Shown here in pieces: positions 1 through 7,523 of a DNA stretch of 17,502 nucleotides. The stretch covers positions 1-17,502 of the forward strand of contig JBJXFY010000348.1 in assembly GCA_046155815.1 (NCBI GenBank), read 5' to 3'. Under the pieces are notes generated by a model, which saw only the letters and a program-made list of their open reading frames with translations, ran no database searches and was not told the DNA's origin. Origin of the DNA: JBJXFY01 sp046155815. Its GTDB lineage: Bacteria > Verrucomicrobiota > Verrucomicrobiia > Limisphaerales > CAIMTB01. Numbering within the stretch: the first letter of the stretch is position 1; each line of letters starts with the position of its first letter. The translations under genes and the position numbers were made by a program.

Positions 1-1
1 G

Positions 2-713
2 CTGCTGGCGGCCAGCGTGGCGCATGAGATCGGCAACCCGCTCAACGCCCTCAGCATCCACCTCCAGCTCATGGAGCGGGAGCTGAGGAAGCTGGACGCC
101 GCCGTTACCGGCCGGGGCGGGTCGCCCGCCGCCGCGGCCGGCCTCGACCGGGTGCGCGGCTACCTCGGCACCGCCCGCGGCGAGATCACGCGGCTCGACT
201 ACACCATCACTCAGTTCCTCGCCGCCCTGAGGCCCGTGCCGCCGCGCCTCGCCCTGGCGGACCTGAACGCCGTGGTCCGGGAAACCGCCCTGCTCCTCCG
301 CCCGGAGCTCGAGAACCGCGGCCTCGCGGTCGAGGAACACCCCGCCGTCGCGCTGCCGCCGGCGCCGTTCGACGCCGGCCAGATCAAACAGGCGCTCGTG
401 AACCTGGTGAAGAACGCCATGCAGGCCATGTCCCGTGGCGGCGTCCTCACGCTCGAGACCGGCGCGAACGCCGACGGCGTATGGGCCGCGGTCGCGGACA
501 CCGGCCACGGCATGTCCGCCGAGACGCTGCAACGCATCTTCGAGCCGTTCTACACCACCCGGCGCAAGGGCAGCGGCCTCGGGCTGATGATCGTCCAGCG
601 GATCGCGCGGGCCCACCGCGGCCGGCTCGAGGTCGAGAGCCACGAGGGGCGCGGCACGCGCTTCCGCCTCTGGCTCCCGCTGCCGCCGCAGCTTCCCCAA
701 GGCACGCCCGCCC

Positions 714-721
<8 letters not shown>
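2..721 (+). CDS. Sensor histidine kinase, C-terminal part (5' end outside window)
   Basis: The frame is open from base 2, so the sensor region lies to the left of the window. The visible 239 residues hold a complete kinase core. The phospho-acceptor H-box reads SVAHEIGNPLNAL, with the histidine encoded near base 23. The N-box reads NLVKNAMQAM, the G1 box VADTGHGM, the F-box FEPFYTTRR, and the G2 box GSGLGL. The protein would autophosphorylate on the histidine and pass the phosphate to the response regulator encoded next. The stop codon lies inside the start of that gene (8-base overlap at 714-721), so the two are translationally coupled and form a two-component pair. The kinase resembles the NtrB/AtoS type that partners sigma-54 activators. 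The signal sensed cannot be told because the input domain is missing. A GTG at base 17 is inside the H-box and is not the start. Confidence 0.93.
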
Positions 722-2086
<1,365 letters not shown>

Positions 2087-2090
<4 letters not shown>

Positions 2091-3904
2091 ACGAACGACG
2101 CCGCTCAATGCAGGAATGGATCCACTTCTTCGAGGAGGGCGAAGGGGCGAGATGGATGGGCGCCTTTTCCATCGCGATCATCCTTTTCGCGATCGCGGTC
2201 GCGTACAACCTGCGCGAGTTCCAGAGCCCCCGCGCGCCGGACGCCATGGACGCCGCGCAGGTCGCGCGCAACCTCGCCGACGGGCACGGCTTCACCACGC
2301 TGCACATCCGGCCAGTCACCATCGGCCTGCTGCGCAACCACCGCGAGGACAAGGACGCGCTGCTGAAGAGCACCGACCCGGCGAACCCCGCCGCAGTGAC
2401 GCATCCCGACCTCGCCAACCCGCCCGTGTACCCGCTGCTGCTCGCCGGGCTGATGCAGGTCGTGCCCTTCAACTGGGACATCCCGGTTGGCCGCGCGGAA
2501 AGCCACTGGCGCTTCGGGCCGGACCAGATCATCGCGCTCATGAACCAGCTCTGGTTCGTGGTGATGCTGCTGCAGGCGTTCTTCATCACGCGCCGGCTGA
2601 TCCACCGGGGCGCCGCGTGGCTGGTGCTCCTGGGCCTCTTCGGCACGGACCTGCTGTGGCGCTTCTCCGTGTCCGGGCTCTCGACAAACTTCCTGTGCGT
2701 CGTCCTCCTCGGCATCGTGCAGCTGCTGCTCGGCATGGAGGAGCGGGCGCGGGCGACACCGCCGGCCTCCACCGCGTCCCTGGCGTGGCGGGCCGTGCTG
2801 GTGGCGGTGCTGGTCGGGATCGGCTTCCTCACCCGCTACTCCTTCGGCTTCCTGCTCGTGCCGGTGCTGGTGTTCTTCCTGTCCTGCTTTTCAGGGCGCC
2901 GCGCGGTGCTGGTGACGGCGGCGGTGCTCGCGTTCGCCGCGGTGAGCACCCCGTGGCTGGTGCGGAACTACGAGGTGAGCGGCACGCTCTTCGGCGTGCC
3001 CGGCTTCGCGTGGGCCAGCCAGACGGACAGCTTCCCCGCCCTGCAGATCGAACGGCAGTTCCAGCCGGACTTGAACCGCGTGGACCAGGCGCAGCTCGCG
3101 CGCAAGTTCGGCACCGGCCTGAAGGCGCTGTTCACCGAGCAGCTCCCCACCCTCGGCGGCACCTGGCTGGTGGCCTTCTTCTTCGTCGGGCTGGCCGTTC
3201 GCTTCGTCACGCCTGGTCTCGCGCGGCTGCGGGCGTTCACCGTCGTCAGCCTCGTCGTGCTCGCCGTGGTCCAGTGCGCCGGGCGCACGCACCTCACGGA
3301 CATGACGCCGGTGGTGAACTCGGAGAACCTGCTCGTGCTCCTCACGCCGCTCATCGCCATCGCGGCGGTGGCGCTGTTCTTCACCTTCCTCGACAACACG
3401 GAGCTGCCGCACCCGCTGCTGCGGTATCCCATCGGCGCGGCGTTCCTGATCGTCACGGTGGCGCCGCTGATCGTGACGTTCCTGCCACCGCGCACGTTCC
3501 CCGTCGCGTACCCGCCGTACTACCCGCCGTTCCTGAAGCGGGTGGCGCAGTACTTCGACCCGGACGAGCTGATCATGACCGACCAGCCGTGGGCGATGGC
3601 GTGGTATGGCCGGCGGCAGGCGGTCCTGCTCACGCGCAATCCGGAGGACGAGTTCCTCGCGCTCAGCGACTGGATCAAGCCCGTGCGCGGGCTTTACCTC
3701 ACGTCGCTGACGCTCGACCAGCGCTTCACCTCCGAGCTGGTGCTCAAGGAACGGGACTGGGGCCGCTTCGTCATCTCGTGCCTGGTCCAGGGCGTGGTGC
3801 CCGGGGGCTTCCCCCTGCGCCGTTCACCCGCGGGCTTCCTGCCCGAGCATTTCCTCCTGGCCGACCGCGAACGCTGGACCGAGGGGCGGGGCGGCAACCC
3901 GTAG
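2087..3904 (+). CDS. Multi-pass membrane protein, GT39-like (ArnT/PMT-type) glycosyltransferase
   Basis: A 605-residue polytopic protein. Hydrophobic segments lie at about residues 25-41, 150-168, 176-191, 200-216, 235-265, 272-290, 359-377, 383-397, 413-435 and 447-467. A soluble C-terminal portion of about 135 residues follows. The first extracytoplasmic loop carries DAMDAAQVARNLADGHGFTT (52-71). This has the shape of the acidic first-loop motif of GT-C enzymes that use polyprenyl-phosphate sugars, followed by the usual A-R-N-L-x-x-G-x-G-F-T pattern. The likely role is sugar transfer to lipid or protein on the outer face of the inner membrane; donor and acceptor are unknown. I chose TTG at 2087 because GGAGGG (2078-2083) precedes it and its bases overlap the regulator's stop. 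ATG at 2108 (7 codons later) is an alternative without a ribosome site. The family assignment is by fold pattern rather than a specific ortholog. Confidence 0.82.
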
Positions 3905-3911
3905 GCCGCGG

Positions 3912-4832
3912 ATGGGCCGCATCCTCGTCATCCGCGGCGGCGCGATCGGGGACTTCATCCTCACGCTGCCCGCGCTGGCGGCGCTGCGGGAGGCGTTTCC
4001 AACCGCGGGCCTGGACGTGCTGGGTTACCCGCACATCGCACGGCTCGCCACGGCCGGCGGCCTCGCGGACGAGGTCCATGCCATCGAGGCCCGGCCGCTG
4101 GCGGGCTTCTTTGCGCGGAACGGCGCGCTGGACGAACGGCAGGCGGAGTTTTTCCGGCGCTACGCGGTGATCGTGTCCTACCTGTTCGACCCGGACGGCA
4201 CCTTCGCGGCGAACGTGCGGCGGGCCGGCGCGAAGGCCCAGTTCCTCCCCGCCCCGCACCGCCCGGAAGAACGCCCGGACCGGCACGCCGCCGAGGTGTT
4301 CCTGGAGCCGCTCCAGCGCCTCGCGATCTTCGACGCGCCCGCCGTCCCGCGGCTCAGCGTCCCGCCCGCGGCCGAGGAGGCCCTGCCCGGAGGGCCTTGG
4401 CTGGCGCTTCATCCCGGAAGCGGCTCGGAGAACAAGAACTGGCCCGAGGCCCGCTGGGCCGCGCTGCTGGGCCTGCTTCTCGCGCGCACGCGCTGGAACC
4501 TGCTGCTCGTCGGCGGCGAGGCCGAGGGCGGACGCCTCGAGCGGCTGGCCGCGTCGGGCGGCGGCCGGGTGAAGCTCGCGCGGGCCCGTCCGCTCGACGA
4601 GCTCGCGGGCCTGCTCGCGCGCTGCGTGGCGTTTGCCGGCCACGACTCCGGCATCACCCACCTCGCCGCCGCGCTGGGCCGGCCGTGCGTGGTGCTCTGG
4701 GGCCCGACGCTGCGGCCGGTGTGGCAGCCGCTGGGCGACCAGGTCTTCGTGCTCCAGCACGACGCCGGCCTGCACAGCCTCGGGCCGGCCAGCGTGCTCC
4801 AGGCCCTGGCCGGCTGCGTCCGCGAACCTTGA
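3912..4832 (+). CDS. Glycosyltransferase family 9 (ADP-heptose:LPS heptosyltransferase-like)
   Basis: A 306-residue soluble enzyme of the GT9/WaaF-WaaC type. The N-terminus MGRILVIRGGAIGDFILTLP is the classic GT9 opening. The C-terminal nucleotide-sugar domain has HPGSGSENKNWP (167-178) and GHDSGITHLAAALGRP (243-258), which match the donor-binding motifs of heptosyltransferases. The glycine-rich start and the D-S-G-x-x-H-L-A signature support the family strongly. The exact sugar (heptose or another) is not determined by the sequence. It starts 7 bases after the stop of the GT39-like gene, so the two are probably cotranscribed and together suggest lipopolysaccharide or other surface-glycan assembly. 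The length is slightly short for the family (usually 320-360) but both domains are present. Confidence 0.92.
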   Translation: MGRILVIRGGAIGDFILTLPALAALREAFPTAGLDVLGYPHIARLATAGGLADEVHAIEARPLAGFFARNGALDERQAEFFRRYAVIVSYLFDPDGTFAANVRRAGAKAQFLPAPHRPEERPDRHAAEVFLEPLQRLAIFDAPAVPRLSVPPAAEEALPGGPWLALHPGSGSENKNWPEARWAALLGLLLARTRWNLLLVGGEAEGGRLERLAASGGGRVKLARARPLDELAGLLARCVAFAGHDSGITHLAAALGRPCVVLWGPTLRPVWQPLGDQVFVLQHDAGLHSLGPASVLQALAGCVREP

Positions 4833-4864
4833 TCCATGCACCCCGTGGAGCCGGCGGCCTCGCC

Positions 4865-6466
4865 TTACGCCACGGTCAGCCACAGCGTCTTGAGGTGCCC
4901 CGGCTCCTCGCGGGTAATCGGGAAGTCCGGCGGCTGCGGCGCGAAGTGCCTTCGAACTACCGCCCGCCCGGCCGCACGCACCGCGGCCTCCACCTGCGCG
5001 ACGAAGGCCTCCGGCGCGAGCGTCGCCGCGTTCGTCGAGACGAACAGCGAGCCTCCCGCCATCAGCACCGGCAGCGCCGCGGCCACCAGCCGGCCCAGGT
5101 CCGTCGCCGCGCGGAACACGCCGTGCTCCTTCGACTGCGAGAAGGTCGGCGGGTCGAGCAGCACGACGTCGAAGCGCCGGCCCCTCTTCGCCAGGCGCCG
5201 CAGCCAGTCGAAGGCGTCGCCGTAGATGAAGTCGTGCGCGGCGGGATCGAGGCCGTTCAGCGCGAAGTTGCGCCGGCCCCAGTCGAGGTACTTGCGCGAA
5301 AGGTCGAGGCTGGTCGTGCGCGCGCTGGCCGCCGCCACGGCGACGGAGAAGCCGCAGGTGTACGCGAAGACGTTCAGCACCTCCGCACCGGCCAGCCCGC
5401 CCGCGCGCACGGGGAAGCCGGCGGCGACGTGGTTCACCAGCAGCCGCCGGCGGTTGTCGCGCTGGTCGGGAAACAGGCCGACCGAGTAGCCCTCGCCGAA
5501 GCGCGCCTCGAAGCGCAGGCCATTCTCGCGCACCGCCCACGCCTCGGGCGCCGGCTCGCCGAGCAGCGGCCGGGGGGAAGCCCCTTCCGCACCGGCACCG
5601 CGCACATGGCGGTCGAGGCGCTTGAAATGCACCCCGCGCGCGCCGGTGGCGGCCTGAAGCGCGTGGAGCCGGCCGCGGGCCGCCTCGTCCGGCTCCGTCT
5701 CCGCCGCCGCGAGCAGCCAGCCTCCCCAGCATTCGACCCACCCGCCCGGCCAGCCGTCCGGCACCCCATGCACCAGCCGGTACACGTCCGTCAGTTCCGG
5801 CTCGATGAAGGCCTGGCGCAGCGCGAGGCCGGCGGGCGCGGCGAAGTCCGCCGGCACGGTGAAGCGCCGCGGCTCGTTCGTGGCTGGATGCCGCAGCGCC
5901 AGCGCCTCCGCGTGCAGGCAGAGCCGTTGAAACGCCGCGCCGCCGTACAGCGCGTCGCCCAGGATCGGGAAGCCCGTGTCCGCGGCGTGGATGCGGATCT
6001 GGTGAGTGCGCCCGGTGCGCGGAACGGCGCGGAGCCGCCAGCCCGCCGCCTCGCGGCCGAGCACGGTGAATTCCGTGTCCGCCTCGCGCGCCTCCGGGTC
6101 GTCTTCCGGCTCCACGCTCTCGAAGCGCCCCGCGCCCTTCCGGATGGCCGAGCGCACGGTGAGCGTGTCCGCCGCCGGCCGCGCGTGGCTGAGCAGCACG
6201 TACTCCTTGGTCACGCGGCGGCGGCTGAACTGCTTCGTCAGCGCGGCGTTCGCGTCGCGCGCCTTCGAGAAGAGCAGGACGCCGGAGGTCTCCTTGTCGA
6301 GCCGCTGGAGGATCGCGAGGTCCGCCCAGCGCGGCTCGCGGTGGCGGAGCCACTCGTACACGCCCTCCCCGCCGTGGGTCTGCGAGGCGTGGGTGTTCCA
6401 GCCGGGCGGCTTGTGGATCACAAGGAGCTGGTCGTCCTCGTGCAGGATCAGCGGCGGGCGGCTCAC
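4865..6466 (-). CDS. Fusion: RluA-type pseudouridine synthase + RlmI/RlmK-type 23S rRNA methyltransferase
   Basis: A 533-residue two-enzyme protein. Residues 1 to about 215 are an RluA-family pseudouridine synthase: RLDKETSG (55-62) holds the catalytic aspartate D57, and RTGRTHQIRIH (150-160) is the second family motif. Residues from about 222 on resemble the body of RlmI/RlmK class I methyltransferases: TDVYRLVHGVPDG (226-238), GLFPDQRDNRR (330-340), SAM-binding VLNVFAYTCGFSVAVA (363-378), an acidic ribose contact DLSRKYLDWG (388-397), and the active-site LDPPTFSQSK (437-446). The PUA domain normally found at the N-terminus of RlmI/RlmK is absent and the synthase domain stands in its place. 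The protein probably modifies two bases of the same RNA, most likely 23S rRNA; the positions are unknown. The start is GTG at 6466: it overlaps the stop of the upstream protease gene by 4 bases, and all conserved sequence begins there although the frame stays open much further upstream. Confidence 0.9.
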   Translation of the reverse strand: MSRPPLILHEDDQLLVIHKPPGWNTHASQTHGGEGVYEWLRHREPRWADLAILQRLDKETSGVLLFSKARDANAALTKQFSRRRVTKEYVLLSHARPAADTLTVRSAIRKGAGRFESVEPEDDPEAREADTEFTVLGREAAGWRLRAVPRTGRTHQIRIHAADTGFPILGDALYGGAAFQRLCLHAEALALRHPATNEPRRFTVPADFAAPAGLALRQAFIEPELTDVYRLVHGVPDGWPGGWVECWGGWLLAAAETEPDEAARGRLHALQAATGARGVHFKRLDRHVRGAGAEGASPRPLLGEPAPEAWAVRENGLRFEARFGEGYSVGLFPDQRDNRRRLLVNHVAAGFPVRAGGLAGAEVLNVFAYTCGFSVAVAAASARTTSLDLSRKYLDWGRRNFALNGLDPAAHDFIYGDAFDWLRRLAKRGRRFDVVLLDPPTFSQSKEHGVFRAATDLGRLVAAALPVLMAGGSLFVSTNAATLAPEAFVAQVEAAVRAAGRAVVRRHFAPQPPDFPITREEPGHLKTLWLTVA

Positions 6467-7164
6467 CAGAAGCGCCACTCGGGCCGGAAGACCACCCACA
6501 GCGCGAGCAGGAAGTTCGTGACCGCGTGCGCCACGATGGCGTCGCCGAGGCGGCCCTTGCGCCAGACCAGCGCGTGCATGAGCAGCGCGTAGAGGAACGC
6601 CGCCACGACCTCGTGGTGCGTGAAGGCAAAGACCGCGCTCGAGAGCAGGATGGGGAACGGCCGCCAGAGGCTGAGCGGCACCTTGAGGAAGTCCTGGTTC
6701 GCCATCCAGCGCCACACGAGCGAGCGGTACATGACCTCCTCCATCGGCGGCACCACCACGCTCGACCCCAGCGTGCGCACGAGCACGAAGAACCACGCCA
6801 GCAGCGCGCCGTCACCGAACTGGAGGAACGGATTCCATTCCGTCCCGGGCTCGGCGGGCTTGCCCAGCTTGAGCGCCGTGGGCGGGATGTTCAGCAGCCG
6901 GGCGAAGTCATCCAGGCCGATCCACATCACCACGCCCACCACGCCGACGGCGATGCCTTCCCAGGAAAAGTTCCACTTCATCTCGGCGATCTCGCGGCGG
7001 AACTCCCACAGCAGCCACGCGCCCACGAGCGTCTTGGCGAGGTACAGCCAGAAGCGCATCGGGCCGTCGGACATGGCCTGAAGCTGCGTGAGGACGATGA
7101 AGGCGATGTACGGCGTGGCGCGCGCCCATACGGGCGACGCCTTGAGCTTGTCGAGCTGGACCAT
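6463..7164 (-). CDS. CPBP-family (CAAX-like) intramembrane protease, PEP-CTERM-associated type
   Basis: A 233-residue polytopic protein (235 if the GTG at 7170 is used). It has hydrophobic segments near residues 18-30, 39-53, 71-85, 119-137, 170-182, 187-201 and 209-227. The glutamate-type protease motifs of the CPBP/Rce1 superfamily are present: EEVMYR (with EE and R spaced as expected), FTHHE, and HAVTN near the C-terminus. I recognise the overall style as the CAAX prenyl protease-related group described alongside PEP-CTERM/exosortase proteins. A PEP-CTERM protein is indeed encoded about 3.2 kb away, though no exosortase is in the window. The substrate is unknown. I prefer ATG 7164; no clear ribosome site supports either start. 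The gene overlaps the start of the rRNA-modifying fusion gene by 4 bases (GTGA), so the two are one transcription unit, perhaps by convenience rather than function. Confidence 0.86.
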   Translation of the reverse strand: MVQLDKLKASPVWARATPYIAFIVLTQLQAMSDGPMRFWLYLAKTLVGAWLLWEFRREIAEMKWNFSWEGIAVGVVGVVMWIGLDDFARLLNIPPTALKLGKPAEPGTEWNPFLQFGDGALLAWFFVLVRTLGSSVVVPPMEEVMYRSLVWRWMANQDFLKVPLSLWRPFPILLSSAVFAFTHHEVVAAFLYALLMHALVWRKGRLGDAIVAHAVTNFLLALWVVFRPEWRFW

Positions 7165-7252
7165 GGGCACGGGCAGTCTGCGAGCTGATGGGGCGGAGGC
7201 AAGCCGGGCGAAAGTTACAAAACCAAGCCTTCAGTCCCCGATCCATGCTCAG

Positions 7253-7268
7253 GCTCCAAGTTCCAAAA
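7253..7268 (-). repeat. TTGGAAC/TTGGAGC heptamer pair upstream of protease gene
   Basis: On the minus strand this reads TTTTGGAACTTGGAGC, two 7-base units of the same family as the array at 7442-7501. It lies about 90 bases upstream of the protease start and points in the direction of that gene. Confidence 0.6.
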
Positions 7269-7302
7269 CGGATGGCCGGCGCCGGCTCACAGGTTCACCC
7301 GT

Positions 7303-7419
7303 GGCGGCGACGCCTCGTCCCCGAAGGTGCGCGCGGCGCCGTGGGGCCCCCCGATCCAGGCCGCGGGGAAAGACGGCGGCGAGGCGCCGCTGTCAACTTC
7401 CTGCGGCGAGGCGTCGCAG
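7303..7419. repeat. Three GCGGCGA-type elements, two of them hairpins with a GAGGC loop
   Basis: Related words occur at 7303-7320 (GGCGGCGACGCCTCGTCC), 7375-7390 (GGCGGCGAGGCGCCGC) and 7401-7419 (CTGCGGCGAGGCGTCGCAG). The last two fold into stems of 5 and 7 pairs around the same GAGGC loop. They look like copies of a small dispersed palindromic element; the function is unknown. Confidence 0.5.
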
Positions 7420-7441
7420 CCACGCCGCGGCACCGACCCCA

Positions 7442-7501
7442 TTGGAACTTGGCCCTTGGAGCTTCTCTTGAACTTGGAGCTTGGCCTTTGGAACTTGTCC
7501 C
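7442..7501 (+). repeat. Period-7 tandem array (TTGGAAC/TTGGCCC/TTGGAGC) before the ligase gene
   Basis: Seven units keep a strict 7-base spacing in two blocks: TTGGAAC, TTGGCCC, TTGGAGC (7442-7462), then an 11-base irregular piece, then TTGGAGC, TTGGCCT, TTGGAAC, TTGTCCC (7474-7501). The array ends 22 bases before the chosen GTG start at 7524. Related units lie upstream of two other genes in this window. Confidence 0.75.
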
Positions 7502-7523
7502 GGTTCCCCGCCATCTTCCCGGC

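Larger units (their letters stand above)
7165..7523. other. Divergent intergenic region, repeat-rich
   Basis: This 359-base gap separates the minus-strand protease operon from the plus-strand exonuclease-ligase gene. It should contain both promoters, but I could not pick convincing -35/-10 boxes. It holds a short TTGGAAC-type heptamer pair oriented towards the protease gene (7253-7268), three GCGGCGA-type elements of which two are hairpins (7303-7419), and a longer heptamer array oriented towards the ligase gene (7442-7501). Open frames that cross the region show no protein-like content. Confidence 0.7.

Noticed and set aside
6467..6796. A 110-residue N-terminal extension of the pseudouridine synthase fusion
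   Set aside because: It overlaps the protease gene in another frame and lacks protein-like content; conserved sequence starts at the GTG at 6466.
3771..6815. A 1014-codon open frame on the minus strand running through the glycosyltransferase and fusion genes
   Set aside because: Its product is Arg/Ala/Gly-rich with no motifs. It only reflects the high GC content opposite and out of frame with real genes.
7442..7501. Heptamer array as a small CRISPR array
   Set aside because: The units are 7 bases with no spacers, and no cas gene is nearby.
7188..7523. A 112-residue N-terminal extension of the exonuclease-ligase protein
   Set aside because: It would translate the heptamer array and the hairpin elements; the exonuclease fold begins near residue 1 of the GTG 7524 version.
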